A stretch of DNA of 64,000 nucleotides from Streptomyces sp. NBC_01241 (GTDB taxonomy: Bacteria > Actinomycetota > Actinomycetes > Streptomycetales > Streptomycetaceae), in NCBI RefSeq assembly GCF_041435435.1, contig NZ_CP108494.1, positions 3,320,501-3,384,500 on the forward strand, read 5' to 3'. A program made the position numbers and the translations under genes. Positions 35,165 to 46,479 of the stretch are shown one piece after another. The notes beneath the pieces were generated by a model. It was not told where the DNA came from. It searched no databases and saw only the letters and a program-made list of their open reading frames with translations. Each line of letters begins with the position of its first letter. Positions within the stretch are counted from its first letter, which is position 1.

Positions 35165-36550
35165 CTAGGAGGCCTTCGCCTTCTCGCCCACGGCCTTGGC
35201 GGCGGCCGGTGCCGGGGCCGGCTTGGCGGCCTCGTAGAACTCCTCGCGCGGCGTCTCCATGGCGCCGAGCGAGACGACCTCGCGCTTGAGGAACATCGCA
35301 AGGGTCCAGTCGGCGAAGATCCGGATCTTACGGTTCCAGGTCGGCATCGCCATACCGTGGTAGCCACGGTGCATGTACCAGGCGAGACGGCCCTTGAGCT
35401 TGATCTTCATCTTGCCCATGACGATCATCGCGACGCCCTTGTGCAGCCCCAGACCGGCGACCGCACCCTTGTTGGCGTGGCTGTACTCCTTCTGCGGGAA
35501 GCCCCGCATCCCGGAGATGACGTTGTCACCGAGGACCTTGGCCTGACGCAGCGCGTGCTGGGCGTTCGGCGGGCACCAGGCGTTCGGGTTGCCGGCCCGG
35601 CGGCCGACCATGTCCGGGACCTGGGCGTTGTCGCCCGCGGCCCAGATGTAGTCGGTGCCCTGCACCTGGAGCTTCTCGGAGGTGTCCACGTGACCGCGCG
35701 GACCGAGCGGCAGACCGAAGCGGGCCAGCGCCGGGTTCGGCTTCACGCCGGCCGTCCACACGATCGTGTTGGAGTCGACCTCCAGGCCGTTCTTCAGCAC
35801 GACGTGACCGTCGACGCAGGAGTCCATGGAGGTCGAGAGGAAGACCTCGACACCACGGGACTCCAGGTGCTCCCGGCCCCAGGTGCCCAGCTTCGGGCCG
35901 ACCTCGGGAAGGATCTTGTCGGCGGCGTCGACGAGGATGAAGCGCATGTCCTCGCGCTTCACGCTCGTGTAGTACTTCGCCGCGTCGCGGGCCATGTCCT
36001 CGACCTCGCCGATGGTCTCCGCACCGGCGAACCCGCCACCCACGAAGACGAACGTCAACGCCCTGCGGCGGATGTCCTCATCGGTCGTCGAGTCGGCCTT
36101 GTCCAGCTGCTCGAGGACGTGGTTGCGCAGGCCGATGGCCTCCTCGATGCCCTTCATGCCGATGCCCTGCTCGGCGAGGCCGGGGATCGGGAAGGTGCGG
36201 GAGACCGCGCCCATGGCGACGACCAGGTAGTCGAAGGGCAGCTCGTAGGCCTCGCCGACGAGCGGCGCGACCGTGGCGACCTTGCGGTCCTGATCGATGG
36301 TCGTGACGCGGCCGGTGAGGACCTCGGCCTTCGGCAGTACGCGTCGCAGCGGGACGACGACATGCCGAGGCGAGATGCTGCCGGCGGCAGCTTCGGGGAG
36401 GAAGGGCTGGTAGGTCATGTACGACCGGGGATCGACGACCGTGACGGTCGCCTCGCCGTAGCGCATCTTCTTCAGAATGCGCCGAGCTGCGTACAGGCCT
36501 ACGTACCCACCGCCTACTACGAGGATCCTGGGACGCTCCGTGGTGCTCAT
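35165..36550 (-). CDS. ndh: NADH dehydrogenase type II (NDH-2)
   Basis: 461 residues with two dinucleotide-binding loops: FAD at the N-terminus (ILVVGGGYVGLYAAR) and NADH in the middle (FVFVGGGFAGAETIGE), and the FAD-contacting WAAGDNAQVPD. The C-terminal region has amphipathic and hydrophobic segments for membrane association, then a Pro/Ala/Lys tail. It passes electrons from NADH to quinone without proton pumping. ATG 36550. The region before it contains Rex-operator-like palindromes, which would link its expression to the NADH/NAD ratio. Confidence 0.93.
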   Translation of the reverse strand: MSTTERPRILVVGGGYVGLYAARRILKKMRYGEATVTVVDPRSYMTYQPFLPEAAAGSISPRHVVVPLRRVLPKAEVLTGRVTTIDQDRKVATVAPLVGEAYELPFDYLVVAMGAVSRTFPIPGLAEQGIGMKGIEEAIGLRNHVLEQLDKADSTTDEDIRRRALTFVFVGGGFAGAETIGEVEDMARDAAKYYTSVKREDMRFILVDAADKILPEVGPKLGTWGREHLESRGVEVFLSTSMDSCVDGHVVLKNGLEVDSNTIVWTAGVKPNPALARFGLPLGPRGHVDTSEKLQVQGTDYIWAAGDNAQVPDMVGRRAGNPNAWCPPNAQHALRQAKVLGDNVISGMRGFPQKEYSHANKGAVAGLGLHKGVAMIVMGKMKIKLKGRLAWYMHRGYHGMAMPTWNRKIRIFADWTLAMFLKREVVSLGAMETPREEFYEAAKPAPAPAAAKAVGEKAKAS

Positions 36551-36585
36551 GCCATCGAGTATCCACCCCCCTCGGGGGGCGGGCT

Positions 36586-36601
36586 CGTGAGCCCCTTCAC
36601 A
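36586..36601. promoter_or_regulatory. Rex-operator-like site near ndh
   Basis: CGTGAGCCCCTTCACA resembles the TGTGAA-n4-TTCACA Rex operator, read on the opposite strand as TGTGAAGGGGCTCACG. It lies 36-51 bp upstream of the ndh start, where a redox repressor would act. Confidence 0.45.
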
Positions 36602-36858
36602 AGGTATCCCTCACCCTCTGCTACACTTCGCCGCCCCCGTGACCGAGGTCATGACCCTGGAGGGGAACCACGGCGCGGCGGCGAACGTTACTCACCGCCT
36701 GTGAGCTGGCCCTTGAGCCTGTGGACCGGGCGAACCACCACCTGGATCCGCACGCCGGCAACGTGCCCGGAACGGTCCCGTATCGGTACGGAACGACTCC
36801 GCGAGCGGCCCGCGATGCCCGTACGGAGCAGAACTGCCCTCCACGGGGCCGAATTCCT

Positions 36859-36874
36859 TGTGAAGAAGTTCACG
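36859..36874. promoter_or_regulatory. Second Rex-operator-like palindrome
   Basis: TGTGAAGAAGTTCACG is an almost perfect GTGAA-n4-TTCAC inverted repeat, about 310 bp upstream of ndh. It shares an extended sequence (TTCACAAGG on the opposite strand) with the first site, in inverted orientation. Confidence 0.45.
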
Positions 36875-37021
36875 AACTTCGTCGCGATGTGTCCCGCGGA
36901 GCGCCCCTCGGGTCGCCCACACCGGCTCAAAGGTGCAGGCCAAAGTGCGCATGAGCGCCGTACCGGCACCCTGCGGAAGGCCGGTGCGCAGCGCCGCTCG
37001 CGGGCGCCGCGGGAGCGGGGC

Positions 37022-37963
37022 CTACGCGACCGACCAGCCGATTCCGTCGAGGATGTCGTGCTCGCTGACGACGACTTCCCGGGCCCCGGTCCGCTTCATC
37101 ACGGCAAGCAGGATCAGCGCCCCGGAGGTGATCACATCGACCCGTCCCGGATGCATGGCGCCGATCGCGGCACGCTCGGCGTGGGTGGAGGCGAGGAGCC
37201 GTCCGGTGATCTCCTGGACCTGGTCGAGGGAGATCCGGGAGTGGTGGATCGCCTCGGAGTCGTACGCGTCGAGCCCCAGGGCGATCGCGGCGACGGTGGT
37301 GACCGTCCCGGCGAGGCCGACGAGGGTGGCGGCCCCGGTGAGCGGGACGCTCTCCTCGGCGAGGTCGAGGGCCGCGTCGATGTCGGCGCGGATCGCGGCG
37401 ATCTCCTCGGGGGTCGGCGGATCGCTCACGACGCCGTCGTGCACGAGGTGCCGCTCGGTCATCCGGACGCACCCCATGTCCACGGAACGCGCGGCCCGCA
37501 CATGGTCGTCGCGGACGACGAACTCGGTGGAGCCGCCGCCGATGTCCACAACGAGATACGGCTTCTCGAAGTGGTCGCGGCCCATGAGCTCCTTGGTGGC
37601 GCCGATGAAGGAGAACTCCGCCTCCTCGTCACCGCTGATCACCTCGGGCTCGACGCCCAGGATGTCCAGCACGCCGCGGACGAACTCGTCCCTGTTCTCC
37701 GCGTCGCGGGAGGCGGAGGTGGCGACGAAGCGGATCTTCCGCGCGCCGTGCTCCTCGATCACCTCCGCGTACTGGCGGCAGACGGCGAAGGTCCGCTCCA
37801 ACGCCTCGGGCGCGAGCCGGCCGGTGCGGTCGACGCCCTGCCCGAGGCGGACGATCTCCATCCGCCGGTCGAGCTCGACGAGCTCACCGGTGGACGGGTC
37901 CGCGTCGGCGACGAGCAGACGGATGGAGTTGGTACCGCAGTCGATGGCGGCCACGCGGGTCAT
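37022..37963 (-). CDS. Ppx/GppA family exopolyphosphatase/guanosine pentaphosphatase
   Basis: 313 residues. Actin-like ATPase-fold motifs are present: AAIDCGTNSIRLLVAD at the N-terminus, VDIGGGSTEFVV near 145 and GLAGTVTTVAAIAL near 220. The family removes phosphate from polyphosphate or converts pppGpp to ppGpp. The single-domain length fits short actinobacterial Ppx proteins. ATG 37963 follows GGGAG. It lies downstream of the DUF501 gene with a dispersed repeat between. Confidence 0.92.
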   Translation of the reverse strand: MTRVAAIDCGTNSIRLLVADADPSTGELVELDRRMEIVRLGQGVDRTGRLAPEALERTFAVCRQYAEVIEEHGARKIRFVATSASRDAENRDEFVRGVLDILGVEPEVISGDEEAEFSFIGATKELMGRDHFEKPYLVVDIGGGSTEFVVRDDHVRAARSVDMGCVRMTERHLVHDGVVSDPPTPEEIAAIRADIDAALDLAEESVPLTGAATLVGLAGTVTTVAAIALGLDAYDSEAIHHSRISLDQVQEITGRLLASTHAERAAIGAMHPGRVDVITSGALILLAVMKRTGAREVVVSEHDILDGIGWSVA

Positions 37964-37976
37964 GAAGTACTCCCAG

Positions 37977-38097
37977 ATCAAGCCCCTCCGACGATCGAGG
38001 AGCGGGGTCAGAGGCAAAGCCCCAAATCAAGCCGCCCCTCCGCCCCGATCCAAGCCCCTCCGGCGATCGAGGAGCGAGGATCCGGGGGCAGAGCCCC
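37977..38097. repeat. Dispersed Streptomyces intergenic repeat, two copies
   Basis: Two related 45-50 bp segments (37977-38023 and 38048-38097) share AAGCCCCTCC-n-CGATCGAGGAGCG, with a shorter partial copy between. This sequence type recurs between many Streptomyces genes, as I recall. It lies between DUF501 and ppx. Confidence 0.75.
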
Positions 38098-38110
38098 CCC
38101 GGGGGAAGGG

Positions 38111-38644
38111 TCAGCCCTCGTCCGGCGCGCCGCACGGCGAAACGCACGGCCCCTTGCGCCACCACTCCGGCAGCATCGCGATCGCCTCGTCGCCCAGCGG
38201 GTTCACCCCGGGCCCCGCGGCCAGCGAGTGCCCGACCAGCACGTGCAGGCACTTCACCCGGTCCGGCATGCCCCCCGCGCTCGGGAAGCCCTCCAGCACC
38301 TCGATGGCGTCGCGCCGGGCGATGTAGTCCTCGTGCGCGGCCCGGTACGCGGCGGCCAGCTCGGGGTCCGTACCGAGGCGCTCGGTCATCTCCTTCATGA
38401 CCCCGTTCGCCTCCAGCGTGCCGATCGCGGACGCGGCACGCGGGCAGGTCAGGTAGTACGTCGTCGGGAACGGCGTACCGTCCTCCAGCCGGGGCTGCGT
38501 CTCGACCACGTCCGGGTTGCCGCACGGGCAGCGGTGCGCGATCGCGCGCAGCCCGCGCGGCGGGCGGCCCAGCTGCTGCTGGAACGCGGCGATGTCCGCC
38601 TCGGTGGGCGCGGTGGACTCGGTCTGCGGAGGGGGGGTTTCCAT
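38111..38644 (-). CDS. DUF501 domain protein
   Basis: 177 residues. The central domain has the DUF501 features AIAHRCPCGNPDVVETQPRL, TTYYLTCPRAASAIGTLEANG and VKCLHVLVGHSLAAGPGVNPLGD. The Cys-x-Cys and conserved His suggest metal or nucleotide binding, but no activity is established. In actinobacteria this gene is commonly found beside ftsB and ppx, as here. ATG 38644 lacks a strong binding site and is probably translated from the ftsB transcript. Confidence 0.85.
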   Translation of the reverse strand: METPPPQTESTAPTEADIAAFQQQLGRPPRGLRAIAHRCPCGNPDVVETQPRLEDGTPFPTTYYLTCPRAASAIGTLEANGVMKEMTERLGTDPELAAAYRAAHEDYIARRDAIEVLEGFPSAGGMPDRVKCLHVLVGHSLAAGPGVNPLGDEAIAMLPEWWRKGPCVSPCGAPDEG

Positions 38645-38714
38645 GCCTGCCTAGGTTCTGGTCGGGCTGCTCGAACTGCGGTTCTGCAGAGGGGTGATGG
38701 AGGGACGAAGAGAG

Positions 38715-39185
38715 TCAGTCGCGGTCGGCGCTGTCGACGCCGTCCCAGAGGTTGGAGTGCCACGGCCGGTCGGAATCGTCCGTCTCGCCGTTGCGCTCCT
38801 TGACCGCGTCGGGGTCGATCACCGTGTAACCGGTCTCCCCGGGAAGAAGGTAGTGCAGGTGCTTGCGTGCCAGCTGCCTGACGTACGCGTCGTCCTGGAG
38901 GCGCGCCTTCTCGTCGCGCAGCTCCTCGGTGCGGGCGCGGGCCTCCTGCGCCAGTCGCTCCTGGTCGGCGATCTCGTCCCGCTGCGAGACGTACTGCCGC
39001 ATCGGGTATGCGAGCGCCACCACCAGGGAGCAGACGACGAGGGCGAGGAAGGCCGCCCGGCCGGTGAGCCGGGAGCGGCGGGCCTGGCGGCGGTTCTGCG
39101 ACCGGTAGACACGGGCGGCGGTCTGCTCGCCGAGCAGCCGCAGCCGGGTCGCGGTGGAGAACCGGTCCCGGTCCTTCGCGGCCAT
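38715..39185 (-). CDS. FtsB/DivIC family septum formation initiator
   Basis: 156 residues: a basic cytoplasmic start, one transmembrane helix (about 44-62), a coiled coil (about 64-108, DEIADQERLAQEARARTEEL) and a short extracellular tail. This is the DivIC layout: the protein binds FtsL and FtsQ to assemble the division septum, in Streptomyces chiefly during sporulation. ATG 39185 follows GGAGG. It is next to eno, as in many actinobacteria. Confidence 0.92.
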   Translation of the reverse strand: MAAKDRDRFSTATRLRLLGEQTAARVYRSQNRRQARRSRLTGRAAFLALVVCSLVVALAYPMRQYVSQRDEIADQERLAQEARARTEELRDEKARLQDDAYVRQLARKHLHYLLPGETGYTVIDPDAVKERNGETDDSDRPWHSNLWDGVDSADRD

Positions 39186-39207
39186 GTCTCCGCCTCCCCA
39201 TTACGCA

Positions 39208-39252
39208 CGTCCGTCCCCGCACACGGTACGGGACCGAGTGCGGGGACGGACG
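39208..39252 (-). terminator. 15-bp perfect hairpin after eno
   Basis: CGTCCGTCCCCGCAC (39208-39222) and its complement (39238-39252) bracket a 15-nt loop, between the eno stop and the ftsB start on the minus strand. Confidence 0.75.
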
Positions 39253-39277
39253 GAAGCCGGGTGCTTCGGCCCGCGAC

Positions 39278-39314
39278 GGGCCGGTGCTCAGCCCTCGGGC
39301 CGGTGCTCAGCCCT
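39278..39314. repeat. 19-bp direct repeat downstream of eno
   Basis: GGGCCGGTGCTCAGCCCTC occurs twice head to tail (39278 and 39297), just before the 24-bp array. Confidence 0.75.
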
Positions 39315-39328
39315 TGCAGTGCTTGTCA

Positions 39329-41990
<2,662 letters not shown>

Positions 41991-42171
41991 GGGCCCGCGG
42001 TGCGAGCGGTTCCGACCGTAAACATAGGCAACCCCCACTTTCAAAGATGGACACATCGGACAATCAGCCCTTACTTGCATGTGAGGAACCATCGTTTTCG
42101 CAGGTGGGAGGCGATACGGCCGGAGCCCCCGGGCGCGACACGCCAGTTGACGCAAAGAGACCCATGTCTCA

Positions 42172-42183
42172 CTTACGCATAAG
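42172..42183. promoter_or_regulatory. CTTA-n4-TAAG palindrome upstream of the riboswitch
   Basis: CTTACGCATAAG is a 12-bp near-palindrome in the AT-rich part of the gap between the two Rpf genes, about 180 bp before the riboswitch. It may be a regulatory site for rpfA transcription; evidence is limited to its symmetry and position. Confidence 0.3.
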
Positions 42184-42246
42184 CGGACATAGGCCTCTGA
42201 ACTGCCCCGATTTTTGGGTCTCTTTTAGTCGATTTTCAGACCGCCC

Positions 42247-43227
42247 TCATTCGGCCTTCACGCCGAGATCGAGACTCTGGCCAGGGAGAATGAGGTCCGG
42301 GTCAGAGCCGACGGCACTCTTGTTGGCCTCGTAGAGCGCGGGCCAGCCACCAGGAACCTTCTGTGCGTCAGCAATCGCCCAGAGATTGTCGCCGGGGCGG
42401 ACGGTGTACGTGCCGTCGGCGGCCGAGGCGCCCGCGTCGCGTGCGTCGCTGTCGCCACGTGAGGCGTGGCGGCCCGACTCGCGGCCCAGCCCGCCGTCCG
42501 CGCCCCGGCTCGCCTCGGAGGCCGGTGCGCCACGGTGCTTGCCACCCGTACGGCCGAGGGAATCGGATGAATCACGCGCATCGGGCACTCCGGGCGCGTC
42601 GGAGGACGGGGCGGCCGACTCGGTGGCCGAGGGCCGCGTGGAGGACTCGGCCTTGCCCGTCGACCCGTCGGCACCGCCCGAGCCCTTCGAGCCGCCCTTG
42701 CCGTGCGTGGCGCCCTTGCCGTTCGTGGCGCCCTTGCCGTTCGACGGAGTGGCGCCGCCGGACGGGGTCGCCGACGTGCCGTCAGCCGGCTCCGTGCTCT
42801 GTGCCGGCTCGGGGGCGGGCGCGATCCCCGGATCGACGCCCGGCAGCGTCCCGTCCTCCGCGAGGCCGGAGATGACCGCACAGCTGGGCCAGGCCCGCGG
42901 GCCACGGTCCTCCAGGACCTTCTCGGCCACGGCTATCTGCTGCGCGCGGCTGGCGAGGTCGGCGCGCTCGGCGTACGAAGCGCCGCCGTACGCCTTCCAG
43001 GTCTCCTGCGAGAACTGCAGGCCGCCGTAGAAGCCGTTGCCGAGGTCGGCGCTCCACATGCCGCCGCTCTCGCACTCGGCCACCCGGTCCCAGGTCGTGG
43101 CGTCGGCCGCGTGCGCGCCGGCCGCACCGAGCAGCGGGATGGCGATGGCCGATCCGGTCACGCCCGCGGCGACGACGATGGCGGGTGCCTGACGAGGGCG
43201 ACGGTGTCTGCCGTTCGCGGAGCCCAT
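42247..43227 (-). CDS. Resuscitation-promoting factor with LysM (RpfC-like)
   Basis: 326 residues: signal sequence about 1-40, Rpf domain (42-118) with catalytic E53 in ECESGGMWS and [13 protein letters not shown], a 150-residue Ser/Gly/Pro/Lys-rich linker with NGKGAT repeats, and a C-terminal LysM (GTYTVRPGDNLWAIADAQKV). It is a paralogue of rpfA in tandem orientation but has no ydaO leader. ATG 43227 follows GGAAGG. By remembered gene order it corresponds to rpfC of S. coelicolor. Confidence 0.92.
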   Translation of the reverse strand: MGSANGRHRRPRQAPAIVVAAGVTGSAIAIPLLGAAGAHAADATTWDRVAECESGGMWSADLGNGFYGGLQFSQETWKAYGGASYAERADLASRAQQIAVAEKVLEDRGPRAWPSCAVISGLAEDGTLPGVDPGIAPAPEPAQSTEPADGTSATPSGGATPSNGKGATNGKGATHGKGGSKGSGGADGSTGKAESSTRPSATESAAPSSDAPGVPDARDSSDSLGRTGGKHRGAPASEASRGADGGLGRESGRHASRGDSDARDAGASAADGTYTVRPGDNLWAIADAQKVPGGWPALYEANKSAVGSDPDLILPGQSLDLGVKAE

Positions 43228-43332
43228 GGGGATGCCTTCCGTGTGACTGACGAGTGACTGGTGAGTCGAACGGTGAACCTAGCGGGACTCGAACGCGCGT
43301 CACAAGTCGATGCAGCGCAGATCACGTGAAAG

Positions 43333-44754
43333 TCACGGAGTTGACGGGACATCACTTCGTGTCGGCGCGGACCCCGGTGTGAACTCCACGGGCAGTGTGC
43401 GCAGTCCACGCATGATGAGCCCGCCACGCCACCTCAAATCGGCAGGTTCCACCGCAAGTCGCAGGTCGGGAAGGCGTCTCAGGAGCGTGGCGAGGGCGGT
43501 CTGTCCCTCCAGCCGGGCGAGCGGTGCTCCCAGGCAGTAGTGGATGCCGTGCCCGTATCCGAGGTGCTGATTGTCACTCCGCGCGAGGTCGAGCGTGTCG
43601 GGGTCCTCGAAGCGTTCCGGGTCGCGGTCGGCGGCGGCGAGGACGACGAGTACGGGGTCGCCTGCCGCGATCTCCTGTCCGCCGAGCGTCAGCGGCTCGG
43701 TGGCGAACCGCCAGGTCGCCAGCTCCACCGGACCGTCGTACCGCAGCAGTTCCTCGATCCCGGTCTCCAGCAGCCGGCTCTCGCCCGCGTCGAGGGAGAG
43801 TTGCAGCCGCTCGCGCTGTGCGGGGTTGCGCAGCAGGGCGTACACGCCGTTGCCGACGAGATTGACGGTTGTCTCGAATCCGGCGAACAGGAGGATGAAG
43901 GCCATGGCCGCGGCCTCGTTCTCGGTGAGATGCTCGCCGTGGTCGCTGGCCCGGATCAGCCCCGAGATCAGATCGTCCCCCGGGTTCTCCCTTTTACGGT
44001 GGATCAGTTCGGCGAGATAGCCGCGCATCTTCTTCACCGACCTGGCCACCCCGCCGCGCGGGCCGCCGCCGTGCCGGATCATCATGCCCGCCCAGTCCCG
44101 GAAGTCGTCCTGGTCCTCGGGCGGGACGCCGAGCAGGTCGCAGATCGCGTAGATGGGGAGCGGGAACGCGAAGTCGTGGATGAGGTCCGCCTTCCCCTCC
44201 GCGATGAAACGGTCGATGAGGCGGTCCGTCAGTTCCTGCACCCGCGGGGCGAACTCGGCGACCCGGCGCGGGGTGAACGCCTTGGAGACGAGGCGGCGCA
44301 GCCGGGTGTGGTCGGGCGGGTCGATGTTCAGCAGGTGCGTCATCAGCTCCGCCTTGCGCTCGCCCGGGATGCCCGTCTTCCCCTTGGCGTGCGCCGGCTC
44401 GGCGTGATGCGCCGGGTTCTTGGAGAGCCGGGCGTCGGCGAGGGCCTGACGGGCATCCGCGTACCGGGTCACGAGCCAGGCCTCGACGCCGCTGGGCAGT
44501 GCGGTGCGGTGCACGGGGCTGTGCTCGCGCAGCCAGGCGTAAGCCGGGTACGGGTCGGTGGCGAACTCCCACGTGAAGAGTTCGGGTGCGTCGGCGGGAC
44601 GGGCGGCGGACCGACCGGCGGGGCAGGCGGCGGGATCGGCCGCCGGCTGATCGGCGGGACAGGCGGCGGGGTCGGCCGCCGGCTGATCGGCCGGACGGTC
44701 GTCGCGGCCGTCCGCGGGCTGACCGGTGGGGCGGGCGGCGGGGCTCTGGTTCAC
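43333..44754 (-). CDS. Cytochrome P450
   Basis: 473 residues. P450 landmarks are complete: the I-helix LLFAGFETTVN, the K-helix EELLRY, and the heme loop YGHGIHYCLG with ligand C407. It belongs to the bacterial CYP105/107-like group that oxidises small molecules with external ferredoxin. The first about 55 residues are an Ala/Pro/Asp-rich extension from a 36-bp DNA duplication (44624-44695). GTG 44754 lies 9 bp after the MazG stop, so the two share a transcript. No redox partner or biosynthetic cluster is nearby; substrate unknown. Confidence 0.93.
   Translation of the reverse strand: MNQSPAARPTGQPADGRDDRPADQPAADPAACPADQPAADPAACPAGRSAARPADAPELFTWEFATDPYPAYAWLREHSPVHRTALPSGVEAWLVTRYADARQALADARLSKNPAHHAEPAHAKGKTGIPGERKAELMTHLLNIDPPDHTRLRRLVSKAFTPRRVAEFAPRVQELTDRLIDRFIAEGKADLIHDFAFPLPIYAICDLLGVPPEDQDDFRDWAGMMIRHGGGPRGGVARSVKKMRGYLAELIHRKRENPGDDLISGLIRASDHGEHLTENEAAAMAFILLFAGFETTVNLVGNGVYALLRNPAQRERLQLSLDAGESRLLETGIEELLRYDGPVELATWRFATEPLTLGGQEIAAGDPVLVVLAAADRDPERFEDPDTLDLARSDNQHLGYGHGIHYCLGAPLARLEGQTALATLLRRLPDLRLAVEPADLRWRGGLIMRGLRTLPVEFTPGSAPTRSDVPSTP
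44624..44695. repeat. 36-bp tandem duplication in the P450 5' coding region
   Basis: Two copies (44624-44659 and 44660-44695) encode the repeated peptide DQPAADPAACPA in frame at the N-terminus of the P450. Confidence 0.8.
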
Positions 44755-44763
44755 CCCCCGACG

Positions 44764-45738
44764 TTATCCGTTGCCCTCCGCCGCCCGGATGGCGTCCCGG
44801 TAGGCGCGGCCCGCGGCCCGCAGTGCGGCCTCGGGGTCGATGCCGTCGCGTTCGGCGCGTACGGCGAGGGCGAGGAGCTCGTAACCGATGCCGTCGCCCG
44901 TGGGGAGCGCCACGTCGAGCTCCGCGGTACGGACCCGGCCGGCCAGTTTCGCCGCCAGGGCGAGCCCGGGCTGGCCGAGCGGCACGCCGTCGGTGACCGA
45001 GTCGCGCTGCTTCTCGACGGCCTTGGTCCGCAGCCAGTGCGCGTGGACGTCCTCCGGGGTCTCGGCGGTCTCGTCGCCGAAGACGTGCGGGTGGCGGTGG
45101 ATCAGCTTCTCGACGAGGGTCGCGGCCACGTCGTCGACGGAGAAGGGTTCCTCTCCATCCTCAGGGCGGCCGTCCTCCGCGATCCGCGCGTGGAAGACGA
45201 CCTGGAGCAGTACGTCCCCGAGCTCCTCGCGCAGTTCGTCGCGGTCGCCGTCCTCGATCGCCTCGACGAGTTCGTACGCCTCCTCGATGGCGTACTTGGC
45301 GAGCCCTTTGTGGGTCTTCTGCGAGGTCCAGGGGCATTCGAGCCGGATCCGGTCCATGACCTGGACCAGATCGAGGAGCCTGGCGCCCGGCAGATCGTAC
45401 GAACCGGGCAGCAGCTCCAGGTCCGGCATCTGCACCCGTCCCGAACCGGCCAGCCGGGCGAGCCCGTCGGTCAGCGGCTGGTTGCCTTCGCCGCCCGTGA
45501 GGACGACGACGCTCCGGCCGCCCGCGCAGGCGTCGACGAGCTCCTGCGCGGTGGGCGCGGACTGCTCGACGGCGACGCCCGCCTCGCGCAGATACGGCAG
45601 CTGCGGATTGTCCTGCTCGGCGCAGAGCACCCGGTCGGCGGCGTGCAGCGCCTGCCAGGCGGGCCAGGACAGGAGCCCGGGCGCTACGCGGTGACTGGCG
45701 GTGAGCAGGACGATACGGCCGGGATCTTCAGCGTTCAC
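44764..45738 (-). CDS. mazG: MazG family nucleoside triphosphate pyrophosphohydrolase
   Basis: 324 residues. The first about 110 residues resemble a tetrapyrrole-methylase-like fold fused to MazG in many actinobacteria. The MazG domain follows with the metal-binding EEAYELVEAIEDGD and EELGDVLLQVVFHARI motifs. It hydrolyses abnormal or excess NTPs, and may lower ppGpp. GTG 45738 has a distant GGAG. It precedes the P450 gene by 9 bp and follows the SurA-like lipoprotein gene. Confidence 0.93.
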   Translation of the reverse strand: MNAEDPGRIVLLTASHRVAPGLLSWPAWQALHAADRVLCAEQDNPQLPYLREAGVAVEQSAPTAQELVDACAGGRSVVVLTGGEGNQPLTDGLARLAGSGRVQMPDLELLPGSYDLPGARLLDLVQVMDRIRLECPWTSQKTHKGLAKYAIEEAYELVEAIEDGDRDELREELGDVLLQVVFHARIAEDGRPEDGEEPFSVDDVAATLVEKLIHRHPHVFGDETAETPEDVHAHWLRTKAVEKQRDSVTDGVPLGQPGLALAAKLAGRVRTAELDVALPTGDGIGYELLALAVRAERDGIDPEAALRAAGRAYRDAIRAAEGNG

Positions 45739-45783
45739 CGTTCGAATCTACTCCGGTCGGTCCGGTCGCCGTTTCCCCGTCTC

Positions 45784-46440
45784 CTAGATGCCGGACTCGG
45801 CGTCCGCTCCGGCGGGCTTGGTGACCTGCTTGATCCAGGGGGCCTTGTAGTTGGCGAGCTGGGTCTGCTTGTCGTCCCAGGCGCCGTAGCGCGGATTGAC
45901 GTCGACCTTCAGTTCTTTCGACGCCTTGCTGAGCGCGTCGCCGACGGCCTTCTGTCCCTCGGGCTGCTGCAGGTCGGCGCCGAGCGCCTGGGCCAGCTTC
46001 GTCAGCTGGACCTGCTCGCGCAGGACGGCGTCGATCTGGTCGGGGGCGACCCAGCTCTGCTGGAGCATCGCCGTCCGCAGCTGTGCCTCTCCCCCGGACT
46101 GGGCGGCCGCCGCCTTCCGCATCTGCTGGATCTCGTTGCGGCTGACGGTCACGCCCGCGTCCCGCGCGGCCCGGTCCAGGACCCGGTCGAAGATCATGCC
46201 GTGCAGCTTGGCCCGGCTGAGCTGCCCGGACTTGTCGATGAGCTGCGAGGCGTCCTTCGAGTCGCGCTGGGCCTCCCGCACCGCCGCCACCTGGCCCTGC
46301 AGCGTGGACACCTCGATCCGGTCCCCGCCGACGAGGGCCGCGGCGCCCGGGTGGGCCTGGCTGCCGCAGGCGGTCAGGAGTGGGGCTCCGGCCAGCAGGG
46401 CGGCGGAGACGGTGAGCACGGTGCGACGGCGGCGGTGCAA
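45784..46440 (-). CDS. SurA N-terminal domain lipoprotein
   Basis: 218 residues. The signal ends in a lipobox, LLTACGS, so the protein is anchored as a lipoprotein. The rest is helical (RDSKDASQLIDKSGQL, then MIFDRVLDRAARDAGVTVSR) and matches the SurA chaperone N-terminal pattern without a prolyl-isomerase domain. Start assigned at TTG 46440, six bases after GGGAGG; this puts the signal peptide in the usual place. An 18-bp palindrome lies 22 bp upstream. Probably an extracytoplasmic folding factor. Confidence 0.85.
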   Translation of the reverse strand: MHRRRRTVLTVSAALLAGAPLLTACGSQAHPGAAALVGGDRIEVSTLQGQVAAVREAQRDSKDASQLIDKSGQLSRAKLHGMIFDRVLDRAARDAGVTVSRNEIQQMRKAAAAQSGGEAQLRTAMLQQSWVAPDQIDAVLREQVQLTKLAQALGADLQQPEGQKAVGDALSKASKELKVDVNPRYGAWDDKQTQLANYKAPWIKQVTKPAGADAESGI

Positions 46441-46461
46441 AGGAAACCTCCCGGGGAGAGT

Positions 46462-46479
46462 TTGTGCATCAGTGCACAA
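46462..46479. promoter_or_regulatory. TTGTGCA-n4-TGCACAA palindrome
   Basis: A perfect inverted repeat with 7-bp arms lies 22-39 bp upstream of the SurA-like start, in its 5' leader. It could be an operator or form an mRNA hairpin next to the binding site. Confidence 0.45.

Larger units (their letters stand above)
36551..37021. other. Intergenic region between ndh and ppx
   Basis: 471 bp with two Rex-operator-like elements (36586-36601 and 36859-36874). Several weak frames run through it on both strands without binding sites, and I see no credible gene. Confidence 0.6.

Noticed and set aside
36688..36969. Small minus-strand gene between ndh and ppx
   Set aside because: The frame is Arg/Pro/Ser-rich, lacks a binding site, and contains the distal Rex-like palindrome, which explains its non-random part.
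34898..38803. 1301-codon plus-strand frame
   Set aside because: It is antisense to ndh, ppx and DUF501. Its translation has no domain and changes character with each opposite gene.
43333..45738. Secondary-metabolite cluster around the P450
   Set aside because: Neighbours are housekeeping (mazG, SurA-like, Rpf), with no synthase, tailoring partner or ferredoxin.
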